Source of the DNA: Pseudomonadota bacterium
Lineage (GTDB): Bacteria > Pseudomonadota > Alphaproteobacteria > Rhodobacterales > Rhodobacteraceae
Assembly: GCA_020161655.1 (NCBI GenBank)
Contig: JAIUPC010000005.1
Coordinates: 62,001 to 126,000 of the forward strand
Reading direction: 5' to 3'
DNA: 64,000 bases
Part shown: piece after piece, positions 52,597 through 61,478 of the stretch
How positions within the stretch are numbered: position 1 is the stretch's first letter
Layout of the letters: every line of letters begins with the position of its first letter
Translations under genes and position numbers: made by a program
The notes under the pieces: model-generated
What the model saw: only the letters and a program-made list of their open reading frames with translations
Databases searched by the model: none
What the model was told of the DNA's origin: nothing

Positions 52597-53883
52597 TCAG
52601 TAGTTCGACGTGAGCTGGACGCAGGAGGAGGTTTCCTTGCTGTACATCCCGCATTTTAGGTCCTTCCAGTCGGCTTCCAGCACCGCCGATGCCGGCAGGA
52701 AGTCGGTCCAGGCGTCGCCCGGCACCGGGTCGGTCTGGCTGATGATGTCGAACTGCCCGTCGGCGCGGATCTCGCCGATCAGCACGGGCTTGGTGAGGTG
52801 GTGATTGGGCAGCATCTCGGCCACGCCGCCGGTGAGATTGGGGAACGTCTGCCCGATCATGGCATCGGCCACCGCATCCACGTCGGTTGTCCCGGCTTGA
52901 GTGACGGCGTTCACCCACATGTTGAAGCCGATGTAGTGGGCCTCCATCGGGTCGTTCGTCACGCGCTTGTCGTCCTTGATGTAGGCCTTCCAGGTGTCGA
53001 TGAAGACCTTGTTCTCAGGCGTGTCGGCAGACATGAAGTAATTCCACGCCGCCAGGTGCCCCACAAGGTTCGAGGTATCGAGGCCAGAGAGTTCCTCTTC
53101 GCCGACCGAGAAGGCCACAACCGGCAGCTTGTCTGCGGTGACGCCCGCAGCCGCCAGTTCCTTGTAAAAGCCGATGTTGGCGTCGCCGTTGATGGTGGAG
53201 ATGACGCCGACCTTCTTGCCATCCGCACCCAAGGCCACCACATCGCCCACGATCTTTGACCAGTCGGAATGGCCGAAGGGTGTGTAGTTGACGAAGATGT
53301 CTTCCTTCGGAATGCCCTTCGCGATCAGATAGGCTTCGAGAATGTTGTTCGTGGTGCGCGGATAGACATAGTCGGTACCCAGAAGTGCGAATTTCTGCAC
53401 GCCGAGTTCGTTCAGGTAGTAGTCCACCGCCGGGATAGCCTGCTGGTTCGGCGCGGCGCCGGTATAGAAGACGTTCTTCGATGATTCCTCGCCTTCGTAC
53501 TGTACCGGATAGAAGAGGAGGCCGTTCAGCTCCTCGATCACGGGCAGGACGGACTTGCGGCTGACCGAGGTCCAGCAGCCGAACATGACATCGACCTTCG
53601 ATACCGTCAGAAGCTCGCGTGCCTTTTCGGCGAAAAGCGGCCAGTCTGATGCCGGGTCGACCACCACGGCCTCGATCTGCTTGCCCAGTAGCCCGCCCTT
53701 GGCATTCTGCTGCTCGATCAGCATGAGCATCGTGTCCTTCAAGGTGGTCTCGGAAATCGCCATCGTGCCCGACAGCGAATGCAGGACGCCGACCTTGATC
53801 GTCTCGCCTTCGGCAAAAGCCATGCGCGGCATCGCCATCGAGGCGAGGCCAGTTGCAAGAAGTGCGCGGCGGGTCAGTTTCAT
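52597..53883 (-). CDS. urtA: Urea-binding periplasmic protein UrtA
   Basis: The 428-residue protein starts MKLTRRALLATGLASMAMPR, a twin-arginine-like signal with cleavage after AFA. The mature protein has TIKVGVLHSLSGTMAISE, VDVMFGCWTSVSRKSVLPV and NGLLFYPVQYEGEESSKNV, classic for UrtA. It delivers urea to UrtBC. It heads the urt operon with GAGGGGAT before the ATG. Confidence 0.96.
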   Translation of the reverse strand: MKLTRRALLATGLASMAMPRMAFAEGETIKVGVLHSLSGTMAISETTLKDTMLMLIEQQNAKGGLLGKQIEAVVVDPASDWPLFAEKARELLTVSKVDVMFGCWTSVSRKSVLPVIEELNGLLFYPVQYEGEESSKNVFYTGAAPNQQAIPAVDYYLNELGVQKFALLGTDYVYPRTTNNILEAYLIAKGIPKEDIFVNYTPFGHSDWSKIVGDVVALGADGKKVGVISTINGDANIGFYKELAAAGVTADKLPVVAFSVGEEELSGLDTSNLVGHLAAWNYFMSADTPENKVFIDTWKAYIKDDKRVTNDPMEAHYIGFNMWVNAVTQAGTTDVDAVADAMIGQTFPNLTGGVAEMLPNHHLTKPVLIGEIRADGQFDIISQTDPVPGDAWTDFLPASAVLEADWKDLKCGMYSKETSSCVQLTSNY

Positions 53884-54160
53884 GTTCTATCCCCTCGTGT
53901 CATGAGCCGCGGCGCAGGTGCGTCGCCGGGCCGGTTCTGTTGGTGCAGGTGCAGCATTTGCATCCGGGTGGGCCTTGGACTTTGCCTTGGCAGGGGGCAG
54001 GAAAGCCGGGGAGAGCCGCGGCGGGAAGCGCGTTGTAGGTTGATTTCACTGTGATTCTGAAAAGCCGGCCCGGGTGACGAAATATTGGGCATCGGTGAAT
54101 GCTGCGGAGCAGAATTAATGCATTCCGCGCATCCACGGCCGGCAGCGAACGACGGGGGTC
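53884..54160. other. urtA upstream region
   Basis: No gene is seen between the urtA start and the terminator of the urease operon. The region should hold the urtA promoter. TTGGTGCAGGTGCAGCA at about 53939 has two GGTGCA half-sites in direct orientation, and no convincing sigma-54 element was found, so nitrogen control by NtrC cannot be claimed from sequence. Confidence 0.45.
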
Positions 54161-54199
54161 AAAAGGGAACGGGCGGCAAGCATCTTCCACCCGCCCGTT
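54161..54199 (-). terminator. Rho-independent terminator of the urease operon
   Basis: On the minus strand AACGGGCGG (54199-54191) and CCGCCCGTT (54176-54168) form a perfect 9-bp stem with a 14-base loop, followed by CCCTTTT. It starts about 20 bases after the ureG stop and so ends the urease transcript and separates it from urtA. Confidence 0.8.
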
Positions 54200-54219
54200 A
54201 CCCCGGCCCCGAGGGGCGG

Positions 54220-54858
54220 TCAGGCCGCGTCTGGCCGCAGGCTGAGGCCGCCGTGGCGCAGGATGAACTCGACGACCTCGGCCACACCTTTGTCCTGCCG
54301 GAGTTGAGCCATGACATAGGGGCGGCTGCCCCGGGCGCGGGCCGTGTCGGCCTCCAGCAGCACCAGATCGACGCCGACATGGGGGGCGAGATCGGTCTTG
54401 TTGACAACCAGAAGATCGGACCTCGTTACCCCCGGCCCGCGCTTGCGCGGGATATCCTGCCCAGCGGCGGTGTCGATGACATAGATCGTAAGGTCCGCGA
54501 GTTCGGGGCTGAAGGTGGCGGCCAGGTTGTCGCCGCCGGATTCGATCAGGATCAGGTCCAGATCGGGAAAGGCGCGGGTGAGGTCAGCCACGGCTGCCAG
54601 GTTGATCGAGGCGTCTTCGCGGATCGCGGTGTGCGGACAGCCGCCGGTTTCGACACCCCGGATACGCTCTGCGGGCAAGACCTGGGCGCGCATCAGCGCC
54701 TCGGCATCCTCGCGGGTGTAGATGTCGTTGGTGATGACGGCCATCGACAGGCGCGGGCCGAGGACGCGGGCCAGTTTTTCGGTGAGCGTGGTTTTGCCCG
54801 CGCCCACCGGCCCGCCGATGCCGACGCGAAGGGGGCCATGCGATGCGGTGTAGGTCAT
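54220..54858 (-). CDS. ureG: Urease accessory GTPase UreG
   Basis: UreG hydrolyses GTP to drive nickel insertion into urease. The 212-residue protein has the P-loop [11 protein letters not shown] (about 15-25), [14 protein letters not shown], the metal-site segment [15 protein letters not shown] with its Cys-Pro-His, and the G4 motif VNKTDL. ATG 54858 overlaps the ureF stop as ATGA. It is the last urease gene. Confidence 0.97.
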   Translation of the reverse strand: MTYTASHGPLRVGIGGPVGAGKTTLTEKLARVLGPRLSMAVITNDIYTREDAEALMRAQVLPAERIRGVETGGCPHTAIREDASINLAAVADLTRAFPDLDLILIESGGDNLAATFSPELADLTIYVIDTAAGQDIPRKRGPGVTRSDLLVVNKTDLAPHVGVDLVLLEADTARARGSRPYVMAQLRQDKGVAEVVEFILRHGGLSLRPDAA

Positions 54859-55487
54859 GTGCGGAAGATCCTTACATCCATGGTTTCGTGTTGCAGGGCG
54901 GCGAGGTCGGCGGCGAGAGCGCAACCGCCGAGATCGTCGAGCGATGCCTCGGCCGCCCGCCGACCCAGCATATCGATTTCGGGAAGAAGCCGCGCCAGCG
55001 TGGCCTGACCCTCGGTCTGGCCAAGTGGCAGATGACGGGTGGCGATCAGGCAGAGATTGCCGGCAAAGCCCTGCAGGTAAAGTTGCGCGACCAGCGCGAC
55101 GGGCAGGTCGAGGTGGCCGGCGGCGGCACCAAGTGACACCGGCAGCAGCCGGGGGGGCAGGGGGCGGCCCGTCATGGCGGCCACGGCGCGCGCCAGGGCC
55201 GCGCCCTGTTCTGCGCTCTCCTGCAGGCGTTCGGCCGAGGGTTGCAAGGCACGGGCAAGGGCGTCGAGCGCCTCATGATCGGCCGCCGCGTCCAGCGCCT
55301 GGCAGAGCAGGACGGCATCCTGCCAGCCCGCGCCGTGGTGGAGAATGTTGCGCATCCATGCCTCAAGCGAAGCGGCGTCGCGGACCCACCCTGCGGCAAT
55401 CACGCGCTCCAGCCCATGGCTGTAAGCGAAAGCCCCGGTCGGGAAAGCAGGGGAAAGCCATTGTACAAGGGTCAGGAGGGACGTCAC
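54855..55487 (-). CDS. ureF: Urease accessory protein UreF
   Basis: The 210-residue helical protein has [20 protein letters not shown] at residues 6-25, the UreF signature, and it acts in the UreDFG complex that loads nickel. GTG 55487 overlaps the ureE stop as GTGA; a longer upstream frame lies inside ureE and is not used. Confidence 0.95.
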   Translation of the reverse strand: MTSLLTLVQWLSPAFPTGAFAYSHGLERVIAAGWVRDAASLEAWMRNILHHGAGWQDAVLLCQALDAAADHEALDALARALQPSAERLQESAEQGAALARAVAAMTGRPLPPRLLPVSLGAAAGHLDLPVALVAQLYLQGFAGNLCLIATRHLPLGQTEGQATLARLLPEIDMLGRRAAEASLDDLGGCALAADLAALQHETMDVRIFRT

Positions 55488-56023
55488 CGCGCGACCTTGG
55501 GCGGGGCGTGGAAATGCAACTTGCCGTCGCCGTGGTCGTGCCATCCGAAGGTTGCAGCGGACGGTTCCAGGGCATGGGAATGCTCGTCCTCGCCATGGGA
55601 ATGGCCCATGGTTCGGCCATGGCCATAGGCCCCGCCCTCCGGCCGGAAGGGCAGGCTGGCGCGGCTGATGGTGGCGCCGAGACCGGTGAGCATCCGCTCC
55701 AGCACGTGATCTTCGCGGATCATCAGGCGGTCAGGCAGGATCTGGCAGGGCGTGTGCCGGTTGCCGATGTGCCAGGCCAGGCGCGTCAGGTCGCCGGTGA
55801 CGACCAGCACCGCTTCGGGCGCGGGGTCGATACGGATGAAGAGGGGGCCAGGCAGTTCGAAACCCCAATAGCCGTCGAGGTTGGTGACGCCGGGAAGCGA
55901 GACCATGAAGTCGCGGCCCCGCGCGGTGGTCAGGAGCTTCCGCCGCATCAGGCGCTGGTCGTAATCTAGCACGACGGTGTCGTCGGTGCGGGCGGGGGCG
56001 TCCGTCAGAAGGCGGGCGGTCAT
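55484..56023 (-). CDS. ureE: Urease nickel chaperone UreE
   Basis: The 179-residue protein has the UreE core (LAWHIGNRHTPCQIL with its conserved His, about 83-97) and a His-rich tail (GHGRTMGHSHGEDEHSHAL, then HDHGDGKLHFH) for storing nickel. It hands nickel to UreG. It lies 7 bases after ureC. Confidence 0.95.
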   Translation of the reverse strand: MTARLLTDAPARTDDTVVLDYDQRLMRRKLLTTARGRDFMVSLPGVTNLDGYWGFELPGPLFIRIDPAPEAVLVVTGDLTRLAWHIGNRHTPCQILPDRLMIREDHVLERMLTGLGATISRASLPFRPEGGAYGHGRTMGHSHGEDEHSHALEPSAATFGWHDHGDGKLHFHAPPKVAR

Positions 56024-56030
56024 AGCGGCC

Positions 56031-57740
56031 TCAGAACAGAAAATAGCGTTGTGCCAGCGGCAGCTCGCGGGCGGGCTCGCAGGTCAGAAGCTCCCCATCG
56101 GCCCGCACTTCGTAGGTTTCGGGATGGACTTCGATCCGGGGCATGGCGGCGTTCAGCTTCATGTCGGATTTCGAGATTTTGCGGGTGTTCTCGACGGCGA
56201 GGGTCGCCTTGGCCAGACCCAAATCGCCGCGCAGATTGCCTGCCTGTGCCGCCCCCGAGACGAAGAGGACTGCACCCTGTTCGACCGAACGACCGAAGGC
56301 GCCGAACATGGGCCGGGAATACACCGGCTGCGGGGTCGGGATCGAGGCGTTGGTGTCGCCCATCTGCGCGCAGGCGATGGTTCCTCCGACCAGCACCATC
56401 TCGGGCTTGGCGCCGAAGAAGGCGGGCCACCACAGCACCAGATCCGCGCGCTTGCCGACCTCGACGCTGCCGATATGGCGCGACATGCCCTGCGCGATGG
56501 CCGGGTTGATCGTGTATTTCGCGACGTAGCGGCGGGCGCGGATGTTGTCGTTGGCGCCCTGTTCTTCAGGCAGACGGCCGCGCTGCTGCTTCATCTTGTG
56601 GGCAGTCTGCCAGGTGCGGGTGACGACCTCGCCCACGCGGCCCATGGCCTGGCTGTCAGAAGACAGGATCGAGAAGGCGCCCATGTCATGAAGGATATCC
56701 TCGGCCGCGATGGTTTCGCGGCGGATGCGGCTTTCGGCAAAGGCCACGTCCTCGGGGATGCGCTTGTCGAGGTGGTGACAGACCATCAGCATGTCGAGGT
56801 GTTCCTCGATCGTGTTGGCGGTATAGGGCATGGTCGGGTTGGTGGACGAAGGGATCACGTTCGGCTGCGACACGACGCGCATGATGTCGGGCGCATGGCC
56901 TCCGCCTGCGCCTTCGGTGTGGAAAGCGTGGATGGTCCGGCCCCGGATCGCGGCCAGGGTGTTTTCGACAAAGCCCGACTCATTCAGCGTGTCGGTGTGG
57001 ATCATCACCTGAACGTCCATTGCATCGGCCACCGACAGGCAGCAGTCGATGGCGGCGGGGGTGGTGCCCCAGTCCTCGTGCAGTTTCAGCGCGCAGGCCC
57101 CGGCATTGACCATCTCGACGATCGCCTCGGGGCGCGAGGCGTTGCCTTTGCCCGACAGGCCGAAGTTGATCGGAAAAGCATCGAGGCTTTGCAACATCCG
57201 CGCGAGGTGCCACGGCCCGGGCGTGCAGGTGGTTGCCAGCGTGCCGTGGGCCGGGCCGGTGCCGCCACCAAGCATGGTGGTGATGCCGGAATGCAGGGCA
57301 TCCTCGATCTGGCCCGGCGCGATGAAATGGATATGCGCGTCAAACCCGCCGGCCGTAAGGATCTTGCCCTCGCCGGCGATCACCTCAGTCCCGGGGCCAA
57401 TGACGATGGTGACGCCGGGCTGTGTGTCGGGGTTGCCGGCCTTGCCGATGGCATGGATCAAGCCGTCGCGCAGGCCGACATCGGCCTTGTAGATGCCCGT
57501 ATGATCGAGGATCAGCGCATTGGTGATCACGGTATCCACGGCACCACCGGCGCGGCTGACCTGACTTTGGCCCATGCCGTCGCGGATGACCTTGCCGCCG
57601 CCGAATTTGACCTCTTCGCCGTAGGTCGTCAGGTCGCGCTCGACCTCGATGATGATGTCGGTATCGCCAAGGCGGACACGATCGCCAGTTGTCGGGCCGT
57701 ACATGGCGGCATAGTCCGGGCGCGCGATGCGGCTTGCCAT
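56031..57740 (-). CDS. ureC: Urease alpha subunit, catalytic
   Basis: The 569-residue subunit has the full nickel site: HIHFIAPGQ (His136 region), the carbamylated Lys in [10 protein letters not shown] near residue 219, HTDTLNESG and [15 protein letters not shown]; the mobile flap with active-site Cys and His is [20 protein letters not shown] near 320. It breaks urea into ammonia and carbamate in the cytoplasm. It lies one base after ureB. Confidence 0.98.
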   Translation of the reverse strand: MASRIARPDYAAMYGPTTGDRVRLGDTDIIIEVERDLTTYGEEVKFGGGKVIRDGMGQSQVSRAGGAVDTVITNALILDHTGIYKADVGLRDGLIHAIGKAGNPDTQPGVTIVIGPGTEVIAGEGKILTAGGFDAHIHFIAPGQIEDALHSGITTMLGGGTGPAHGTLATTCTPGPWHLARMLQSLDAFPINFGLSGKGNASRPEAIVEMVNAGACALKLHEDWGTTPAAIDCCLSVADAMDVQVMIHTDTLNESGFVENTLAAIRGRTIHAFHTEGAGGGHAPDIMRVVSQPNVIPSSTNPTMPYTANTIEEHLDMLMVCHHLDKRIPEDVAFAESRIRRETIAAEDILHDMGAFSILSSDSQAMGRVGEVVTRTWQTAHKMKQQRGRLPEEQGANDNIRARRYVAKYTINPAIAQGMSRHIGSVEVGKRADLVLWWPAFFGAKPEMVLVGGTIACAQMGDTNASIPTPQPVYSRPMFGAFGRSVEQGAVLFVSGAAQAGNLRGDLGLAKATLAVENTRKISKSDMKLNAAMPRIEVHPETYEVRADGELLTCEPARELPLAQRYFLF

Positions 57741-57741
57741 G

Positions 57742-58047
57742 TCAGAGTTCCCCCATCACTTGGGCGTTGAAGCCGAAGACGCGCCGCGCGCCGGCGAAGG
57801 GCACGAGGCGCACCTCGCGCGTCTGGCCGGGTTCGAACCGCACGGCAGTTCCGGCAGGGATGTCCAGTCTCTGGCCCCGGGACGCGGCGCGGTCGAAGCG
57901 CAGGGCGGCGTTGGTTTCGGCAAAATGGTAATGGCTGCCCACCTGCACCGGGCGATCGCCGGCATTGGCGACGATGAGAACGGTCACTGGCGCCCCGTCG
58001 TTCAGGGTAAGGTCTCCTGCTGCGGGAAAGATCTCTCCGGGGATCAA
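57742..58047 (-). CDS. ureB: Urease beta subunit
   Basis: The 101-residue protein begins [20 protein letters not shown], the normal UreB start, and has [18 protein letters not shown] and [20 protein letters not shown]. It forms part of the urease trimer of UreABC units. Its start overlaps the preceding small gene as ATGA. Confidence 0.97.
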   Translation of the reverse strand: MIPGEIFPAAGDLTLNDGAPVTVLIVANAGDRPVQVGSHYHFAETNAALRFDRAASRGQRLDIPAGTAVRFEPGQTREVRLVPFAGARRVFGFNAQVMGEL

Positions 58048-58220
58048 CGACGCCTCCAGTTGCGCAAGCCCATAGCCGCGGCCACCACAGCGGCGGCGAT
58101 CAGGGCCAGGTGATCGGGTTCGGTCAGCAAATGCGCGATGCCGGCTAAGCTATGGTCGCCCGGATGGGCCCAGGCGGCGCCGGGAAGGACAAGGGGCAAG
58201 AGGGCGATCAGGGGTTTCAT
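58044..58220 (-). CDS. Small secreted/membrane protein inserted between ureA and ureB
   Basis: The 58-residue product begins [20 protein letters not shown], a signal peptide ending AWA, followed by [20 protein letters not shown] with three His, and a single membrane helix (about 38-53) with a basic end. The His-Pro-Gly-Asp-His start after the signal resembles HupE/UreJ nickel permeases, of which it could be a short relative. It is coupled to ureB by ATGA. A role in nickel supply is a guess. Confidence 0.75.
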   Translation of the reverse strand: MKPLIALLPLVLPGAAWAHPGDHSLAGIAHLLTEPDHLALIAAAVVAAAMGLRNWRRR

Positions 58221-58230
58221 GAGGGGCCTT

Positions 58231-58533
58231 TCAGCGGATCGGGTAGTGGACGGTGACGAGCTTGGTGCCATCGGGGAAGGTCGCCTCGACCTGAACCGAA
58301 TGGATCATTTCGGGGATGCCGGGCATGCATTGCGCGGCGGTGATGACATGGGCGCCGGTTTCCATCAGCTCGGCGACGGTGCGACCGTCGCGGGCGCCTT
58401 CGACGACGAAATCGGTGATCAGCGCGATGGCCTCGGGGTGGTTCAGCCTGACGCCGCGTGACAGGCGGCTGCGCGCAACCATCGCGGCCAGACTGACGAG
58501 AAGCTTCTCTTTTTCGCGAGGGGTCAGATTCAT
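58231..58533 (-). CDS. ureA: Urease gamma subunit
   Basis: The 100-residue protein begins [20 protein letters not shown] and has [20 protein letters not shown] and [20 protein letters not shown], all UreA hallmarks. ATG 58533 is chosen because UreA normally starts at MNLTPRE; a start 21 bases upstream would lie inside ureD. It follows ureD with a small overlap or gap. Confidence 0.97.
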   Translation of the reverse strand: MNLTPREKEKLLVSLAAMVARSRLSRGVRLNHPEAIALITDFVVEGARDGRTVAELMETGAHVITAAQCMPGIPEMIHSVQVEATFPDGTKLVTVHYPIR

Positions 58534-58541
58534 CGGGGTTC

Positions 58542-59354
58542 CTACATCAGCCAAACGCGAGGTGGCGGGGCCGCGCGCAAGAGGGACAAGAGGCGGAGAA
58601 CCTGGCGACGCAGCGGCCAGCCGTCTGCTGCCATCAGCCGCAGAACGAGCTTGCCATCGAAAGCCGAAGCACCCGAAAGAACGCCGGGTTCGTCGAGAAC
58701 GGCCCGGACAGCGTTCAGGCGGGCCTCGGCGCCGGGTTGCACGAGGGCGAGGCTCGCGAATGCCCGCGCGCCCTGCATAAGGCCGGGTCCGTCGGCAAGC
58801 GCGGCATCGGTGAGGCGCAGGGGTTCGTAAAGCACCGGCACGCCGTCGCGAAAGATCTTGCGGTGATCGGTCAGGGAAAGACTCCGCACCGTCTCGCTCA
58901 TGGCAAGACGCCCCAGCACCACGGCCTCAAGCACAAGGCAGGAGGCGCCGGCGCTTAGGTTGACGGTGGTGCGGCGGTTCAACGCAGAACTGTCGAACAG
59001 GATAGTTTCCTGCGGCAGCCAGTCGAGATGCGCCGCCGGACCAAGGTTCAGTGTAACCGCGACCTCGGCTGCGCCCTCGACGCTGCGATAGGCCCGCTCG
59101 GCCGTTTGAGTAGTGGCCGTGACCCGGCAGCCGGCGGCCAGGTCGAGTTCATAGCGCAGGCTGTCGCCGCCAGTCATACCGCCGGATGTGTTCAGGAAGA
59201 CTACTTCGGGGCCGGTGATCATGGGATGGACGAAAGCCTTGGCGGAACCGGATTGGTGCAGCCGGGCCAGCCGCGTCCAGCTGCCCTCGCACCGAAAACC
59301 CAGATGGGCGGCGCCATGGCTGCGTTGCGCGACAGGAGAGGGACAGGCGGACAT
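58542..59354 (-). CDS. ureD: Urease accessory protein UreD
   Basis: UreD is the scaffold that joins UreF and UreG to apo-urease. The protein has [36 protein letters not shown] and [12 protein letters not shown], typical UreD parts, in about 270 residues. ATG 59354 gives a normal N terminus; a GTG at 59429 would add 25 residues that are not typical, but the ribosome site before 59354 is weak, so the start is not certain. It is the first gene of the urease operon. Confidence 0.93.
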   Translation of the reverse strand: MSACPSPVAQRSHGAAHLGFRCEGSWTRLARLHQSGSAKAFVHPMITGPEVVFLNTSGGMTGGDSLRYELDLAAGCRVTATTQTAERAYRSVEGAAEVAVTLNLGPAAHLDWLPQETILFDSSALNRRTTVNLSAGASCLVLEAVVLGRLAMSETVRSLSLTDHRKIFRDGVPVLYEPLRLTDAALADGPGLMQGARAFASLALVQPGAEARLNAVRAVLDEPGVLSGASAFDGKLVLRLMAADGWPLRRQVLRLLSLLRAAPPPRVWLM

Positions 59355-59656
59355 GTGCAACGGGCCTTTTGACGGCCAGCGGTAATCCGGTACCGGGGGG
59401 CGGTCGTCCCGAAAAGCCTCACGGCGCACGAGGCGGCGCGGATTCGGATCGGACTGATGGAAAATTGGGCGGAATGCCCAAATCGCGGTTTGAATGCGAA
59501 AGGGTCTGGTGGCGTTCGGGCACAGGACGGTTCGCTACGTGGCAAAAGACACGCCGCAGTCAATCTTCCGCTCTGGCCTAAAATGCAGAGTCGGCTCCGC
59601 TAGTTTCGTCACCACAGATCTGTACGGTCCTAAACGCCAAGAAGATGCGCAAGCAA
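59355..59656. other. ureD upstream region, no gene seen
   Basis: Between ureD and the ParE-type gene no coding sequence is recognised. The region must contain the urease promoter. Composition becomes less GC-rich near 59540-59640, and no clear regulator site was found. Confidence 0.4.
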
Positions 59657-59989
59657 CTACCTACCGAAGCTTTTCCGCGAGGTGCCTTCGGCCATCCAGT
59701 TCTGACCGCCGAAGGCAACCAGCGCGACGTAGAGAACATCGCGTTCTGAATCCGCCCGAAACACGATGGTAAGGCGGTGGCCGCGCCCGCCGTGTCGCAC
59801 GAGCCAGTGCTCGAGGGGAGCGGCCAGCCGCATGCCCGATCCCGGATTGGCGAGAATGTCGGCCAGGAGTGCATCGACTTCATCGAGGCGCCGTGCCGCG
59901 GCGGCTTGGTCGCCTCCCGTTACCTCGACGATGTGATCGACGAGGGCGACCAGATCGCGCCCGACCCAGGGATGCCGGATGAGGCGCAT
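59657..59989 (-). CDS. ParE/RelE-type toxin
   Basis: The 110-residue protein has the ParE fold: RHPWVGRDLVALVDHIVEVT, a helix pair (AARRLDEVDALLADILANPG), LEHWLVRHGGRGHRLTIVFR and DVLYVALVAFGGQNW. ParE toxins act on DNA gyrase, RelE relatives on ribosomes; sequence does not settle which. It overlaps the antitoxin stop by one base. It stabilises mobile elements such as the relaxase module next to it. Confidence 0.85.
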   Translation of the reverse strand: MRLIRHPWVGRDLVALVDHIVEVTGGDQAAAARRLDEVDALLADILANPGSGMRLAAPLEHWLVRHGGRGHRLTIVFRADSERDVLYVALVAFGGQNWMAEGTSRKSFGR

Positions 59990-60279
59990 CAGCGACGGCG
60001 GCCGCTGCTCGAGGCTTTCAGGTAGGCCAGATGGGCGCGTGCGTCAGACGTGAAGTCGTCGGTCGAACCCAAAGCCTCCCACTGATCGGAGGGCAGGTTC
60101 AGCCGGCGCTGGATTTCGGCTTCGAAGAGCGCCCGTTCATTCTCGCGCGCGGCGCGTGCCCGGATCATCTCGCCCGAGACGGCAGCGCTGATGGTCGGGT
60201 ATTCGCCGCTCTCGACCAGCTCCCGCGCGAAGGCGAAGGCGCTATCGGTGAAGCTGACGCTTTGCTTGTGAACGCCCAT
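59989..60279 (-). CDS. ParD-type antitoxin
   Basis: The 96-residue protein starts VHKQSVSFTDSAFAFARELV, a ribbon-helix-helix DNA-binding start typical of ParD, then ESGEYPTISAAVSGEMIRAR and a flexible charged C-terminal region for toxin binding. It comes first in the pair and probably represses its own promoter. Confidence 0.87.
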   Translation of the reverse strand: MGVHKQSVSFTDSAFAFARELVESGEYPTISAAVSGEMIRARAARENERALFEAEIQRRLNLPSDQWEALGSTDDFTSDARAHLAYLKASSSGRRR

Positions 60280-60375
60280 GGGGGCCTCGCATTCGGTAGT
60301 CTATTGGACTACCATAGGCCCTGCCCGAACTGATTGCAACAAGTGGCCCGTTCGGACATCTCGTCAGGCGCTTCG

Positions 60376-60627
60376 TCACCCGTCCCGATCGGAATACCCT
60401 CTCCGCCGCTTTACCCGCTCGAGCTTCGCGCGCGCGGCGCCGGCCTCGTTAGCCTCCCCGAAGGTCTCCATCCTGACCTGCCCGCGCGTCCCGATCCGGC
60501 CCCAGGTGCGGAGAAGCGCGACCTCGCCGAAGAGCGTCGGCTCGAGGGTCAGCGCATAAAACCGGGCCATGTTACGGTCGGGGTCGTGGCGGGCCAGCCG
60601 GACGGGATCGGGCAGGGCGTTGGTCAT
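60376..60627 (-). CDS. WGR domain protein of the mobilization module
   Basis: The 83-residue protein starts MTNALPDPVRLARHDPDRNM and contains ARFYALTLEPTLFGEVALLR and TWGRIGTRGQ, the WGR core. It is a close relative of the fic-linked WGR protein at 28178-28534 but lacks its C-terminal tail. It is divergent from mobC, with a conserved intergenic region. Its placement suggests a role as an accessory DNA-binding protein of the mobilization system, which is inference. Confidence 0.87.
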   Translation of the reverse strand: MTNALPDPVRLARHDPDRNMARFYALTLEPTLFGEVALLRTWGRIGTRGQVRMETFGEANEAGAARAKLERVKRRRGYSDRDG

Positions 60628-60635
60628 ACCCCAAG

Positions 60636-60890
60636 TCTGACAGGTGCCGTTCGACCGGTCCAATGATGCTTCGTGCGACAGGAGCGGTCATCGATTCACG
60701 GCCTTGATGAGACGATTGAACCTGCACCCCGCCAGTGTCTTGAAGCGCGCCCTAACCACTTGGTGCCCCTCACTCCCTGTTTCTGCCGACCGAACCTGAC
60801 CATCGGATAGAAATCGCCCGCCAGGGCCGCCGCAAGCTTGCCGCTGGAGTCCCGAGTGAAGCAGAAGTGGGGAGTGGCAGGAAATGCGAT
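60636..60890. other. Candidate origin of transfer between WGR and mobC genes
   Basis: This intergenic region is conserved with 28541-28798 over many short blocks despite lacking a gene. It contains AAGCGCGCCCTAACC at 60743-60757, whose GCGCCCT part (60747-60753) resembles the nick core of RSF1010/pTi-type oriT sites; the other copy has the related AGCGCGCCTTCACC. It lies directly upstream of mobC and relaxase, the usual place for oriT. The nick site is tentative. Confidence 0.45.
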
Positions 60891-61478
60891 ATGTATACAC
60901 CACCCCCAACAGATGAATCCCGGCGAACACGCCGCGCCCTCTCCGCGAAGGAACGAGGCGAGGTTCTTGCTGTCCTGAAAGAGGGCGGTTCGGTGACTTC
61001 GGCCGCGGCGCGCTTCGGTCTCGACCGCGCCACGGTCCGGCGGATCCGGGACGGGGAAAGGGACAAAGGAATCGCGTCCGGGACCGCTGGCGCCGTGGTG
61101 ACAGTCCGCCTCGCTACGGCAGAAACACAAGCCTTCGAGGCACGAGTCGCGGGGCTTGGGTTGCGCTCCCGTTCGGAAGGGCTCCGCGTGGCGGTGCGCG
61201 CCGCGAGCGGGCTACTGGAATTTTCCCGCGAGGAGAATGCCGGGCTCGATGAACTGACGCGCGCGTTGAACAAGATCGGCGTCAACGTGAACCAGCTCGC
61301 CAGGGCAGCCAACAGCGGGCGGCTGCCGGCCGGCGGGCGACAGCTTGATGTGTTGAGCGAGCTTCGCCGCGAGGTCTCACAGCTTCGTGCCTTCATGCTC
61401 GACCTGACGGCCGAGCGCCGCCGGCGGGGAACGAAGCTCTTCGAGCAGTACGCTCGGACGGAGCGCATTGATGGCTAA
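60891..61478 (+). CDS. MobC-like relaxosome protein
   Basis: The 195-residue protein starts MYTPPPTDESRRTRRALSAK, has a helix-turn-helix-like segment (SVTSAAARFGLDRATVRRIR) and then the MobC domain with ASGLLEFSREENAGLDELTR and ALNKIGVNVNQLARAANSGR. MobC proteins bind oriT and help the relaxase. AGGAA lies 13-17 bases before the start. The end overlaps the relaxase start by 8 bases. A truncated start of a second copy is at 28799. Confidence 0.88.
   Translation: MYTPPPTDESRRTRRALSAKERGEVLAVLKEGGSVTSAAARFGLDRATVRRIRDGERDKGIASGTAGAVVTVRLATAETQAFEARVAGLGLRSRSEGLRVAVRAASGLLEFSREENAGLDELTRALNKIGVNVNQLARAANSGRLPAGGRQLDVLSELRREVSQLRAFMLDLTAERRRRGTKLFEQYARTERIDG

Noticed and set aside
53938..53960. 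GGTGCA half-sites upstream of urtA as an NtrC site
   Set aside because: They are direct, not inverted, repeats and no sigma-54 promoter is visible, so the NtrC assignment is not supported.
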